Shown here piece by piece: positions 1 through 8,450 of a DNA stretch of 64,000 nucleotides. Location: the NCBI RefSeq assembly GCF_001654835.1, contig NZ_LXEP01000031.1, positions 372,001 through 436,000 on the forward strand, written 5' to 3'. The notes beneath the pieces are model-generated. The model was not told the origin of the DNA and searched no databases. It saw only the letters and a list, made by a program, of their open reading frames with translations. The position numbers were made by a program, and so were the translations under genes. This DNA comes from Buttiauxella gaviniae ATCC 51604 (GTDB lineage: Bacteria > Pseudomonadota > Gammaproteobacteria > Enterobacterales > Enterobacteriaceae). The first letter of the stretch is position 1. The number at the start of each line of letters is the position of its first letter.

Positions 1-557
1 GCGATTGGTGTGGTGCGTGAGCGTACCCAGCGTGGGGGCGTGAGTACCGGTAGGTTATAAACCATATCGCGCATGACTTCGAAGGCGGCAGAACCTGCGC
101 CAACAATAATGCCAGCCCGAACTTCAGTTACCGGAACTCCTGCATCACGCAGAATATCGGCGGTGAGCTGGCGAGCACGAAGGTGTGCAGAATCACCGTC
201 ACCTTCGGCAGCCTGCAGTGAACTCAGAAAGATAAGCTGTTTTACCGGATGTTCTCGTAGTGCATCACGCAAATTGAGCGCAGTCTGGCGTTCATGGGCA
301 ACAAAATCAGCGCCGTCGCCCATGCTATGTACCAGGTAGTAAAGGGTATCGATGTTTTCCAGAAGTGCGGGAAGCGTTCCTGGCCACTGTAAATCGACAT
401 GGCGACAAACGACCCCCGGCCAGGGTTGTTTCTCCAGCCACTCGACACGTCTTGCCGCAGCAGTAACATGATGCCCGGCAGCGGCAAGCTTTGGCACCAG
501 ATGTTGGCCTATGTAGCCGCTAGCACCGAGCACCAGAATGTTTTGTGGCTGTGTCAT
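1..557 (-). CDS. ybjT: NAD(P)-binding SDR-family protein YbjT (partial, 3' end outside window)
   Basis: The minus-strand frame opens at an ATG (555-557) and runs off the left edge, so about 185 N-terminal residues are visible. The protein begins [17 protein letters not shown]. The GASGYIG glycine-rich loop near residues 11-17 is the dinucleotide-binding turn of an extended or atypical short-chain dehydrogenase. E. coli YbjT has about 476 residues and no firmly assigned substrate. In E. coli it lies downstream of ltaE, as here (16 nt gap), and may be cotranscribed with poxB-ltaE. The frame has no internal stop. The identity rests on fold motif and synteny; the function is not known. Confidence 0.85.
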   Translation of the reverse strand, partial: MTQPQNILVLGASGYIGQHLVPKLAAAGHHVTAAARRVEWLEKQPWPGVVCRHVDLQWPGTLPALLENIDTLYYLVHSMGDGADFVAHERQTALNLRDALREHPVKQLIFLSSLQAAEGDGDSAHLRARQLTADILRDAGVPVTEVRAGIIVGAGSAAFEVMRDMVYNLPVLTPPRWVRSRTTPI

Positions 558-573
558 CGTCCGTGACCTCTGT

Positions 574-1575
574 TTAGCGTTGTAAAAAAGTCTGCCAGTG
601 AGAAACCACTTCGGCCAACTGATCACGGTTCACATCTAGGTGAATCACCAGGCGAGTTACCGGGCCTGCACTCATCAAAACACCGCGTTCTTTCATGAAT
701 TTACCGAGGCTTTCTGCTTGTTCAACCGGCACGCGTACAAACACCATATTGGTATCCTGACGAGAGACATCAACACCGATTTCACGCAACTCGCCTGCCA
801 GCCAATGGGCGTTGTCGTGATCCTCTTTCAGGCGCTGCACGTTATTCTCCAGCGCGTATAAACCCGCTGCCGCCAGAATTCCAGCCTGACGCATGCCGCC
901 ACCGACCATTTTACGCCAGCGCGTCGCACGCTTAATGTACTCATGGCTGCCGACTAACAGCGAACCAACCGGTGTTCCCAGACCTTTAGAGAGGCAAATC
1001 GTGAAGGTGTCGCAATAGCGCACCACTTCTTCAAGCGTGCAGCCATATTCCACCACGGCGTTAAAGATACGCGCACCGTCAACGTGCAAAGCCAGGTTGT
1101 GATTGCGGCTAAATTCCCAGGCCTGCTTCAAATACTCACGCGGCAAAACTTTGCCGTTATGGGTGTTTTCGAGGCTAAGCAATTTGGTGCGCGCAAAGTG
1201 GATATCGTCAGGTTTGATTTTCGCGGCCACTTTATCAAGCGGCAGCGAACCGTCCGGGTTGGCATCAATAGGCTGCGGCTGAATACTGCCTAAAACCGCA
1301 GCACCACCGGCTTCGTAGAGATAATTGTGCGCAAGTTGCCCAACAATATACTCTTCACCACGTTCGCAATGGCTCAGCAGCGCCACCAGGTTTGCCTGAG
1401 TGCCGGTTGGCAGAAATAGCGCGGCTTCTTTGCCGCTGAGTTTGGCGGCGTAATCTTGTAGTTCGTTGACCGTTGGGTCATCACCGTAGACGTCATCGCC
1501 AGTGGGTGCTGCCATCATGCGTTTGAGCATTTCTTCGCTCGGGCGGGTTACGGTGTCGCTGCGCAAGTCAATCAC
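574..1575 (-). CDS. ltaE: Low-specificity L-threonine aldolase
   Basis: This 333-residue PLP enzyme of the fold-type I beta-eliminating lyase family cleaves L-threonine and L-allo-threonine to glycine and acetaldehyde in the cytoplasm, giving a minor route to glycine. The N-terminus [12 protein letters not shown] is typical of the family. The PLP Schiff-base lysine is K197 in [10 protein letters not shown], the same number as in E. coli LtaE. The HVDGAR segment near residue 164 supplies the aspartate facing the pyridine nitrogen. It starts 37 nt after the poxB stop on the same strand and is probably cotranscribed with poxB, as in E. coli. Length and motifs are those of an intact enzyme. Confidence 0.96.
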   Translation of the reverse strand: MIDLRSDTVTRPSEEMLKRMMAAPTGDDVYGDDPTVNELQDYAAKLSGKEAALFLPTGTQANLVALLSHCERGEEYIVGQLAHNYLYEAGGAAVLGSIQPQPIDANPDGSLPLDKVAAKIKPDDIHFARTKLLSLENTHNGKVLPREYLKQAWEFSRNHNLALHVDGARIFNAVVEYGCTLEEVVRYCDTFTICLSKGLGTPVGSLLVGSHEYIKRATRWRKMVGGGMRQAGILAAAGLYALENNVQRLKEDHDNAHWLAGELREIGVDVSRQDTNMVFVRVPVEQAESLGKFMKERGVLMSAGPVTRLVIHLDVNRDQLAEVVSHWQTFLQR

Positions 1576-1612
1576 GGTGGATCCTTATTATTGTTCAAAA
1601 TTATCCTTACTT

Positions 1613-3334
1613 TTACCGGAACCAGTTCGTTTTCGCCAGTTCGATAACTTCATCCCCACGCCCGCTAATGATAGCGCGCAGCATATACAGACTGAACCCT
1701 TTGGCCTGTTCAAGTTTGATTTGCGGTGGAATCGCCAGCTCATCTTTCGCCACCACGACATCCACCAACACCGGGCCATCAATACTTAAAGCGCGTTGCA
1801 GGGCGTTGTCGAGATCGGCGGCTTTTTCCACCCGAATACCAGTGATTCCGCAGGCATTGGCGATACTGGCAAAGTTAGTATCGTGAAGTTCCGTGCCGTC
1901 TGTCAGGTAACCGCCAGCTTTCATTTCCATTGCCACAAAACCCAGCACGCTATTGTTAAACACCACAATTTTGATGGGCAGTTTCATCTGCACGACCGAG
2001 AGAAAATCCCCCATCAACATGCTGAAACCGCCATCGCCGCACATGGCGATAACTTGCCGGTCGGGTGCCGTCGCTTTTGCGCCCAGCGCTTGTGGCATGG
2101 CGTTCGCCATTGAACCGTGGGTAAACGAACCAATCAGGCGGCGTTTACCGTTCATTTTCAGATATCGCGCAGCCCACACGGTGGGTGTGCCGACATCGCA
2201 GGTGAAAATGGCATCTTCATCAGCATACCGGCTGATTTGCTGCGCGACATATTGGGGATGGATGACGTTGCCGTCACCGGGTTGAGCCAGTTCATCGAGG
2301 CTTTCACGCGCTTCGCGATAATTATCCAGCGCTTTATCAAGGAAACTGCGGTCGGTTTTTTCTTCCAGTAGCGGAATGAGTGCCGCAAGGGTGGCTTTAA
2401 TATCGCCGACCAGCGCCATATCCACTTTACTGTGCGCGCCGATACTGCCGGGGTTGATATCAATCTGAATGATTTTTGCATCGGTCGGGTAGAAGGCGCG
2501 ATAGGGGAATTGGGTACCGAGCAGGATCAGCGTGTCGGCGTTCATCATGGTATGGAAACCTGACGAAAAACCGATTAGCCCGGTCATGCCAACATCGTAA
2601 GGGTTATCGTATTCAACGTGTTCTTTGCCACGCAGCGCGTGAACAATCGGCGCTTTAAGCGTGGCCGCAAACTGCACCAGTTCTTCATGCGCACCCGCAC
2701 AACCGCTGCCGCACATCAGCGCGATGTTGTCGTTATAACGCAGCAGCTGTGCCAGTTTTTTGAGTTCGTCATGTGGTGGCACAATAATCGGCTGCGGTGC
2801 CGGGTACCAGTGGGTACTGGCGGTTTCCGGGGCAGGTTTAAGCGCCACATCGCCGGGTAAAACCACGACCGAAACGCCACGGTTCAATACCGCTTTACGC
2901 ATCGCAATCGCCAGTACCTGTGGAATTTGTTCCGGGGATGACACTAGCTCGCAATAATGACTGCATTCGCGGAATAACTCTTCGGGGTGGGTTTCCTGGA
3001 AATAGCCACTACCAATTTCGCTTGATGGAATATGCGCTGCAATAGCCAGTACCGGAACGCGATTTCGATGGCAGTCGAACAGGCCATTGATTAAATGCAG
3101 ATTACCGGGGCCACAGGAACCCGCACACACCGCCAGTTCACCTGATAGATGGGCTTCTGCGCCTGCGGCAAAAGCGGCGACTTCTTCATGTCGTGTCGGC
3201 ATCCATTGAATAGTGCCCATGCGGTTCAGACTGTCGCTTAGTCCGTTGAGGGAGTCGCCCGTGACGCCCCAGATTCGTTTTACGCCTGCACTTTCAAGTG
3301 TTTTTGCCAGGTAAGCTGCTACGGTCTGTTTCAT
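1613..3334 (-). CDS. poxB: Pyruvate dehydrogenase (quinone), pyruvate oxidase PoxB
   Basis: PoxB (573 aa; E. coli 572) is a peripheral membrane flavoenzyme that decarboxylates pyruvate to acetate and CO2 and passes electrons to ubiquinone. The N-terminal ThDP pyrimidine domain has the catalytic glutamate E50 in TRHEE. The central FAD domain is followed by the ThDP diphosphate motif that starts with GDGG near residue 433 and ends in NN. The C-terminal stretch from KLEQAKGF to NWFR is the amphipathic lipid-activation segment. The ATG is preceded by a good ribosome site (AAGGAG). In E. coli it is RpoS-dependent and used on entry to stationary phase; I did not find a convincing promoter here. Confidence 0.97.
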   Translation of the reverse strand: MKQTVAAYLAKTLESAGVKRIWGVTGDSLNGLSDSLNRMGTIQWMPTRHEEVAAFAAGAEAHLSGELAVCAGSCGPGNLHLINGLFDCHRNRVPVLAIAAHIPSSEIGSGYFQETHPEELFRECSHYCELVSSPEQIPQVLAIAMRKAVLNRGVSVVVLPGDVALKPAPETASTHWYPAPQPIIVPPHDELKKLAQLLRYNDNIALMCGSGCAGAHEELVQFAATLKAPIVHALRGKEHVEYDNPYDVGMTGLIGFSSGFHTMMNADTLILLGTQFPYRAFYPTDAKIIQIDINPGSIGAHSKVDMALVGDIKATLAALIPLLEEKTDRSFLDKALDNYREARESLDELAQPGDGNVIHPQYVAQQISRYADEDAIFTCDVGTPTVWAARYLKMNGKRRLIGSFTHGSMANAMPQALGAKATAPDRQVIAMCGDGGFSMLMGDFLSVVQMKLPIKIVVFNNSVLGFVAMEMKAGGYLTDGTELHDTNFASIANACGITGIRVEKAADLDNALQRALSIDGPVLVDVVVAKDELAIPPQIKLEQAKGFSLYMLRAIISGRGDEVIELAKTNWFR

Positions 3335-3406
3335 TGGTTCTCCTTGTCACGATTCAGTTAACGTAAACAAGCTTAGTCAAGGAAACAGAAGAGGCTGGGC
3401 AGAAAG

Positions 3407-3429
3407 TGCCACTCAGAGTCTGAGTGGCA
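3407..3429 (-). terminator. Hairpin downstream of hcp-hcr
   Basis: A perfect 9-bp stem (TGCCACTCA / TGAGTGGCA) with a 5-nt loop lies just past the hcr stop, and a short T-rich run (CTTTC) follows on the minus strand. It separates the hcp-hcr unit from the poxB promoter region. The U-tract is weak, so termination is inferred. Confidence 0.6.
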
Positions 3430-3437
3430 TGAGTGGA

Positions 3438-4406
3438 TCAAGCGAGAACTAAGTCCCCTTGCGGGTGGCAGCAACAAGCCAGCACATAACCGTTGGCAAC
3501 TTCTGCGTCGGTCAATGTCATGGTGCTGCTGACGATGTAATCACCGGACTCAACTTTGGTTTTACAGCTGCCGCACACACCAGCACGACAAGCTGCATTC
3601 ACTTGCACTTTATTGCTTTCCATTACCGCCAGCAGCGAGCTGCCCACCGGCGCGTAGAACTCGCGCAGCGGTTTTAGCGTCGTGAACTTCAATCCACTTT
3701 CGACAGGTGCGGCGACCGGCGTAAAGAATTTCTCCGCATAAAACGCGCTCACGCCCAATGCCTGAACTTCTTTTTCCACCCATTCCATATACGGAGCAGG
3801 GCCGCAGGTCATGACGGTGCGCGAGGTAATATCCGGCACGCAAGCCAGAATTTCGCGAGTGATGCGCCCGGAAATGAAACCGTGCGTCGCGTTATTCTCG
3901 GCCACCAGTGTCACCGGGTAATCACGCCATTCATCGGCAAAAATCACATCTTCTGGCGTTCGAACGTTATAAATAACCTGCACGTCGGCTTGTGGACGGT
4001 GCTTTGCCAGCCAGCGGCGCATCGACATAATTGGCGTTACGCCACAACCAGCAGCCATCAACAGATAGTGGTCTGTCGGCAGGTTTTCGCAGGTAAATTC
4101 CCCTTGTCCTTCTGACAGCCACAGGTAGTCGCCAGGTTTTACATCCTGGGTCAGCCATTGCGAACCAACGCCATTTTCGATACGGCGGATAGTCAGCGTG
4201 ACGAATGGGCTGAGTCCTGGCGTGGATGAAATGGTGTAAGCCCGTAGCGTTTCATCGCTATCACGAATACTCACCAGCGCATATTGCCCGGCCTTGTAAG
4301 GATAAAAGTCGTGATTGATCAGCGACAGCGTCCAGACATCCGACGTTTCCTGATGAATATGATGCACCTGCATGCGGTACGGGCACAGTGGCGTTGGCAT
4401 TGTCAT
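3438..4406 (-). CDS. hcr: NADH oxidoreductase for Hcp
   Basis: Hcr (322 aa; same size as in E. coli) takes electrons from NADH and passes them to the hybrid-cluster protein. Domain order is an N-terminal FAD-binding ferredoxin-reductase domain with RAYTIS at residues 55-60, an NAD-binding domain containing the GCGVTP loop, and a C-terminal plant-type [2Fe-2S] ferredoxin domain. The cluster ligands are C273, C278 and C281 plus one of the CCC cysteines at 311-313. It follows hcp by 9 nt on the same strand, so the two form a bicistronic unit and should share hcp control by nitrosative stress and anoxia. Confidence 0.96.
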   Translation of the reverse strand: MTMPTPLCPYRMQVHHIHQETSDVWTLSLINHDFYPYKAGQYALVSIRDSDETLRAYTISSTPGLSPFVTLTIRRIENGVGSQWLTQDVKPGDYLWLSEGQGEFTCENLPTDHYLLMAAGCGVTPIMSMRRWLAKHRPQADVQVIYNVRTPEDVIFADEWRDYPVTLVAENNATHGFISGRITREILACVPDITSRTVMTCGPAPYMEWVEKEVQALGVSAFYAEKFFTPVAAPVESGLKFTTLKPLREFYAPVGSSLLAVMESNKVQVNAACRAGVCGSCKTKVESGDYIVSSTMTLTDAEVANGYVLACCCHPQGDLVLA

Positions 4407-4415
4407 GACTTCTCC

Positions 4416-6068
4416 TTATGCGCCCATCAGCTGTTTAATATCGTCTTCAACGGTGGTAATGGCGCGCAGGCCAAACTTCTCATTGAGCACAGCCAACAGA
4501 TTTGGCGTCAGGAAGGCCGGTGTAGTAGGGCCGGCGACAATATTGGTCACACCGAGCGACAGCAGGGTCAGCAGGATAACAATCGCTTTTTGCTCAAACC
4601 AGGAAAGCACCAGGCTCAGCGGCAGGTCGTTCACGCCACAACCGAGTTTTTCAGCAAGCGTTACAGCAAGAATGATTGCTGAGTATGCATCGTTGCACTG
4701 ACCGGCATCGATCAGGCGCGGCAGGCCTTCGATATCGCCGAAGTCCAGTTTATTAAAGCGGTATTTACCGCAGGCAAGCGTCAGGATCAGGCAGTCTTTT
4801 GGCACGCTGGTGGCGAAATCGGTGAAGTAGCTACGCTCGCCGCGTTCACCGTCGCAACCCCCTACCAGGAAGATGTGGCGCAGTTTTTCACGGCTGACCA
4901 GGTCAATCAGGGTATCGGCAGCGCCCAGTAAAGTCTGGCGACCAAAGCCCACGGTGATCAGATGTTCGATTTCGCTGTATGGGAAGCCCGCCATTTGCGT
5001 AGCCTGGGTGATGACTGATGTGAAATCATCGCCTTCGAGGTGGCTTACACCCGGCCAGCCGACAATGCTACGCGTCCAGATGCGATCAGTGTAGGAGCCG
5101 ACTTCCGGATTGATGATGCAGTTTGAGGTCATCACGATTGGGCCAGGGAAGCGGGCGAATTCGCTTTGCTGGTTCTGCCAGCCGCTGCCGTAGTTGCCGA
5201 CCAAATGTTTGAATTTACGCAGTTCCGGGTAACCATGGGCTGGCAGCATTTCGCCATGGGTATAGACGTTTACGCCGGTACCTTCAGTTTGTTCCAGCAG
5301 GTTATACAGATCTTTCAGATCGTGGCCGGAAATCAAAACACATTTGCCTGCGACCGGGCGCACGTTAACTTGCGTAGGTGTTGGGTGACCGTATTTCTCG
5401 GTTTCCCCCCGGTCCAGAATGCTCATCACTTTGAAGTTCATCTGGCCGATTTCCATGGAGCACTCAAGCAGTGCGCCCATGTCCGCAGGCCAGGTGCCGA
5501 GCCACGCCATAATTTTGTGGTATTGCGCGTAGATGTCGTTGTCGTACTGGCCGAGAACGTGGGCGTGTTCCATATAGGCAGCAGCACCTTTCAGGCCGTA
5601 CAGGCACAGCAAGCGCAGGCCGAGAATATCGTCACCAATTTCTGCTTTGTCGCGGTTTGGCGCGAACTCAGCCGCCTGGCGTTGCAGGTCGCCCAAATCG
5701 TTGCTGACAAGTTGCAGTTCAGCCATTGGATTGGTGACGGTAATGTTTGGGTTAATCGCGAGGGTGCTAGCTTTCAGGCTTTCGCGCGCGATTATGGCTT
5801 CGCGGGCATAGCCAACGATGCGTGGGGAATCGAAGTTGACGTTGGTCAGTGTTGAGAAAAAGGCACGCGGTGCAAAGTGATCAATTTCATGACTGATAAT
5901 GCCAACTTCACGTGCGGCCACTGCCCATGCGGATAAACCCTGAAGTGTTGCGATCAACAAATCTTGTAGGTCTGATGTTTCAGCCGTTTTCCCGCACATG
6001 CCCTGAGCATAAGAGCAGCCGTTGCCCGCAGGGGTGCGGATTGTTTGTTCACATTGCACACAAAACAT
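4416..6068 (-). CDS. hcp: Hydroxylamine reductase / hybrid-cluster protein Hcp
   Basis: Hcp (550 aa) carries the hybrid [4Fe-2S-2O] cluster. It is proposed to reduce NO at very low concentration, reduces hydroxylamine in vitro, and acts as a protein S-nitrosylase in E. coli. The N-terminal cysteines C3, C6, C18 and C25 show the CX2-CX11-CX6-C spacing typical of facultative anaerobes, which binds a [2Fe-2S] cluster rather than the [4Fe-4S] of strict anaerobes. Full family length is present. The ATG is 9 nt from AAGG. An NsrR-like operator ends 15 nt upstream of the start. It is cotranscribed with hcr. Confidence 0.97.
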   Translation of the reverse strand: MFCVQCEQTIRTPAGNGCSYAQGMCGKTAETSDLQDLLIATLQGLSAWAVAAREVGIISHEIDHFAPRAFFSTLTNVNFDSPRIVGYAREAIIARESLKASTLAINPNITVTNPMAELQLVSNDLGDLQRQAAEFAPNRDKAEIGDDILGLRLLCLYGLKGAAAYMEHAHVLGQYDNDIYAQYHKIMAWLGTWPADMGALLECSMEIGQMNFKVMSILDRGETEKYGHPTPTQVNVRPVAGKCVLISGHDLKDLYNLLEQTEGTGVNVYTHGEMLPAHGYPELRKFKHLVGNYGSGWQNQQSEFARFPGPIVMTSNCIINPEVGSYTDRIWTRSIVGWPGVSHLEGDDFTSVITQATQMAGFPYSEIEHLITVGFGRQTLLGAADTLIDLVSREKLRHIFLVGGCDGERGERSYFTDFATSVPKDCLILTLACGKYRFNKLDFGDIEGLPRLIDAGQCNDAYSAIILAVTLAEKLGCGVNDLPLSLVLSWFEQKAIVILLTLLSLGVTNIVAGPTTPAFLTPNLLAVLNEKFGLRAITTVEDDIKQLMGA

Positions 6069-6082
6069 GATCGTACCTTTTA

Positions 6083-6105
6083 AAGTTATATTTGATATAC
6101 ATGTT
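6083..6105 (-). promoter_or_regulatory. NsrR-like operator upstream of hcp
   Basis: The 23-bp imperfect palindrome AAGTTATATTTGATATACATGTT matches the NsrR consensus (two 11-bp halves, AAGATGCATTT-N-AAATGCATCTT) at about 17 of 22 positions. It lies 15-37 nt upstream of the hcp ATG. In E. coli NsrR, an NO-sensing [4Fe-4S] repressor, is the main regulator of hcp-hcr. The match and place are seen; binding is inferred. Confidence 0.65.
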
Positions 6106-6164
6106 TAAGGTTATGCTCAGTGCAACACAGGGAAAAGGTATTTCTTATACAACTTAAAAGGAGA

Positions 6165-6178
6165 TTGATTTAGCGCAA
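6165..6178 (-). promoter_or_regulatory. Possible FNR half-conserved site upstream of hcp
   Basis: TTGATttagCGCAA has one perfect FNR half-site (TTGAT) and a 3/5 second half at the right 4-nt spacing. Its centre is about 100 nt upstream of the hcp start. E. coli hcp is activated by FNR from an upstream position, which fits. I could not place a convincing -10/-35 pair, so this is tentative. Confidence 0.35.
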
Positions 6179-6180
6179 AT

Positions 6181-6204
6181 TTGGCGGCAGAAACCTACCG
6201 CCAA
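6181..6204 (-). terminator. Hairpin downstream of lysO
   Basis: TTGGCGG and CCGCCAA form a 7-bp stem around a 10-nt loop, 8 nt after the lysO stop, followed on the minus strand by AAATTT. It is a plausible lysO terminator with a weak U-tract. Confidence 0.5.
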
Positions 6205-6211
6205 TGAGGTA

Positions 6212-7111
6212 TCAGGAGGCGAAAAATGCCATGAGAAGCGGGGTCAGTAAGCTGAGGATGAACCCGTGAACAATCGCCGCTGGAACAATTTCCAGCCCTC
6301 CGCTGCGCTGTAAAACAGGCAGGGTGAAGTCCATCGACGTTGCGCCAGACAACCCGAGGGCGGTTGAGCGGCTACGGCGTACCAGTCCGGGAATCAACAT
6401 GATGGCAATTAGTTCTCGCGCCAGGTCATTAAAGAATGCTGCACTACCAATTACTGGCCCGTAGGATTCCGTCATCAAAATACCCGACAGTGAATACCAG
6501 CCGAATCCCGATGCCATCGCTAAACCAGTTTTAATCGGTAGGTCGAGAATAAAGGCGTTGATAACACCACCGGCAAGTGAGCTCAATGCCACGACTACAG
6601 CCACGATCATACCGCGCCGATTAAGCACAATCTGTTTTAACGTCATGCCGCTATTACGCAGTTGGATACCGACCAGCAGCAACAGGAATATAAGGGTGTA
6701 TTCACTGGCGTCGGTCGCGTGATGCAGAATTGGCCAGCCAGTCAGGCCAAGCAGAAAACCAGCTATCACCACGAAGCATAGTTTTAGTGATTCCAGCGCC
6801 ATCGCAATTCGTGAAGGGAGTTTTTCTTGCTCGTGATTGTGTCGCCATGGCATGGAACGCTCAAGCCAAAGCAGTGCAGCAGCATTGCAGAGCAATAACA
6901 CCACAACAGTGACCGCAGCGTAATGAAGGATTGCCAGCAGGTTACTTGCCAGGTTATCGAGAAATGCGAGGCTGATGCCCATGAAAAATAAAATCACATA
7001 CACAATCCAGCTCAATAGGCGATTAATGAGCTTTAACAGACTGGTTTGTTTCAGAGGAATCAGATAACCGATAATCAGCGGCACTAAGATAATTAACAAT
7101 CCCGAAAACAT
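6212..7111 (-). CDS. lysO: L-lysine exporter LysO (YbjE)
   Basis: LysO (299 aa from the chosen start) is an inner-membrane DUF340 protein that exports L-lysine and the toxic analogue thialysine. About eight hydrophobic segments are visible. Conserved stretches include MGISLAFLDNLASN in the first half and GFGWYSLSG followed by FFNDLARELIAI in the second; acidic residues inside membrane segments (the D and E of NDLARE) are typical of the family. A longer frame opens at 7231, but the ATG at 7109-7111 (MFSGLLIILVPL) gives the E. coli length and N-terminus. E. coli lysO is repressed by ArgR with lysine; I see only weak ARG-box-like AT stretches upstream. Confidence 0.93.
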   Translation of the reverse strand: MFSGLLIILVPLIIGYLIPLKQTSLLKLINRLLSWIVYVILFFMGISLAFLDNLASNLLAILHYAAVTVVVLLLCNAAALLWLERSMPWRHNHEQEKLPSRIAMALESLKLCFVVIAGFLLGLTGWPILHHATDASEYTLIFLLLLVGIQLRNSGMTLKQIVLNRRGMIVAVVVALSSLAGGVINAFILDLPIKTGLAMASGFGWYSLSGILMTESYGPVIGSAAFFNDLARELIAIMLIPGLVRRSRSTALGLSGATSMDFTLPVLQRSGGLEIVPAAIVHGFILSLLTPLLMAFFAS

Positions 7112-7240
7112 GGTGCGGACAATCCTTGCGATAGAAGTAACGGCGTATGTCACACTACCCAAAGAAAGAGAATGAGTAAAGCTACGAAAAAAAAGGATTT
7201 TTATGCAGGTTGAGAATTTGGAGTAGGGCAAGTAAATACA

Positions 7241-7271
7241 GCGCCACCAGCCAAATTGAAGCCGGTGACGC
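7241..7271 (-). terminator. Terminator of aqpZ
   Basis: Segments 7241-7251 and 7261-7271 pair over 11 bp on the minus-strand RNA, including two G-U pairs that form only in that orientation. It starts 10 nt after the aqpZ stop and is followed by a T-rich run. Confidence 0.6.
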
Positions 7272-7281
7272 TTGAATCAAA

Positions 7282-7977
7282 TTAGTTACGTTTTTCCAGC
7301 AATGTCCGGTAGATAACACCACCCAGGATACCGCCAATGATTGGCATCACCCAGAACAGCCACAGTTGCTGTAATGCCCAACCGCCCTGGAAGATAGCAA
7401 CGGCAGTACTACGTGCTGGGTTCACAGAGGTATTGGTGACTGGGATGCTAATCAGGTGAATCAAGGTTAACGCAAGGCCAATAGCAATAGGTGCAAAGCC
7501 CGCTGGTGCAAACTTATCAGTTGCGCCATGGATCACAATCAAGAAGCCGCAGGTCAAGACGATTTCAATAATGATTGCTGACAGCATGGAATAATGGTCT
7601 GGCGAATGTTCACCATATCCATTAGAAGCAAAACCGCTTGCCGCTGCATCAAAGCCACTTTTGCCGCTGGCAACTAAATAAAGAATACCGGCTGCAACAA
7701 TACCGCCAATCACTTGCGCCACAATATAACCAATAACATCTTTAGCTGGGAAACGACCGCCAGCCCACAAGCCCAGAGTGACTGCTGGGTTAAAGTGGCC
7801 GCCGGAAATATGACCTACGGCATAAGCCATAGTTAATACGGTTAAACCAAATGCTAATGCCACACCGACAAAACCAATCCCTAGCTCAGGATATGCCGCT
7901 GCCAACACTGCACTCCCACAACCACCGAATACCAACCAGAATGTGCCAAAGAATTCTGCCGCTAATTTCCTAAACAT
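7282..7977 (-). CDS. aqpZ: Aquaporin Z
   Basis: AqpZ (231 aa, the E. coli length) is an inner-membrane water channel of the MIP family with six membrane helices and two half-helices. The NPA boxes are at residues 63-65 and 186-188. The aromatic/arginine filter residues F43, H174, T183 and R189 are all present, which marks a water-selective channel rather than a glycerol facilitator. An upstream in-frame ATG at 7983 would add two residues, but the strong SD (GAGGTGG) is best placed for the ATG at 7975-7977. It is a single gene between lysO and the divergent ybjD. Confidence 0.96.
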   Translation of the reverse strand: MFRKLAAEFFGTFWLVFGGCGSAVLAAAYPELGIGFVGVALAFGLTVLTMAYAVGHISGGHFNPAVTLGLWAGGRFPAKDVIGYIVAQVIGGIVAAGILYLVASGKSGFDAAASGFASNGYGEHSPDHYSMLSAIIIEIVLTCGFLIVIHGATDKFAPAGFAPIAIGLALTLIHLISIPVTNTSVNPARSTAVAIFQGGWALQQLWLFWVMPIIGGILGGVIYRTLLEKRN

Positions 7978-8310
7978 AACCACCTCTGCATTTCAAAAAC
8001 AGTGAATCCCGGGTGATGTAAATAAAGGCATCTACCCGATTATTGTTTGTTACAACCGTTTAAGACGTAACGTAAATAATAAAAGAGCAGCAATGTTAAT
8101 GATTTCACTTAGTTAGAGCCACACTATAAAATCCTAAAAAATTGATTTAGGGCAATGAGATGGCATTCCTTTCAAGAATAAACACGTTGGAAGTATAGAA
8201 GAGTTTTTAATAAAGTAAGAATTGTCTTGTATTAAACGCACTTTTTATCAGTTGGTGGAATTACAAGTGATAGCAATAAAATTATTTGTTTATTTTTGGA
8301 GCGAATAAAA

Positions 8311-8361
8311 ATGGAAAAATTAATACTATCCTGCTACGCCACAAATAACTCGATGGGCTAA
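8311..8361 (+). CDS. Possible 16-residue leader peptide upstream of ybjD
   Basis: ATG at 8311 opens MEKLILSCYATNNSMG and stops at TAA 8359-8361. A GGAG Shine-Dalgarno sits about 9 nt upstream of the ATG. The 3' half of the ORF contains the first arm of a dyad whose other arm lies just before ybjD. An ORF this short can occur by chance; it is listed because RBS, ORF and dyad coincide. No homologue is recognised. Confidence 0.25.
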   Translation: MEKLILSCYATNNSMG

Positions 8362-8418
8362 CCTGTCGCCAGAGGGGGAAGGGTATATACTCGAGCTATG
8401 CAGGCTGTGGCGTGTAGC
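8333..8418. repeat. Long-range inverted repeat upstream of ybjD
   Basis: GCTACGCCACA (8333-8343) is complementary to TGTGGCGTGTAGC (8406-8418) except for a 2-nt bulge, with 62 nt between the arms. The right arm ends 25 nt before the ybjD Shine-Dalgarno (GGAGGG). It could fold in an mRNA that starts upstream, or be a two-site operator. Confidence 0.45.
8376..8383 (+). other. KOPS (FtsK-orienting sequence)
   Basis: GGGAAGGG fits the GGGNAGGG octamer read by the FtsK gamma domain. Its plus-strand orientation points the same way as KOPS on this arm of the E. coli chromosome (origin to dif). Confidence 0.5.
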
Positions 8419-8450
8419 TAAAGGAAAGCATTAACCAATCTGGAGGGATT

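Larger units (their letters stand above)
7978..8450. other. AT-rich intergenic region between aqpZ and ybjD
   Basis: This 473-nt divergent spacer must hold the promoters of aqpZ and ybjD. Most of it (7980-8310) is AT-rich with no convincing ORF. Near ybjD there is a 16-codon ORF with a Shine-Dalgarno (8311-8361), a long-range dyad (8333-8343 with 8406-8418) and a TATACT -10-like hexamer around 8385. No RNA gene was recognised. Confidence 0.6.

Noticed and set aside
5166-5855. 229-codon open frame antisense to hcp
   Set aside because: Shadow of the conserved hcp coding sequence; no Shine-Dalgarno context, no motif.
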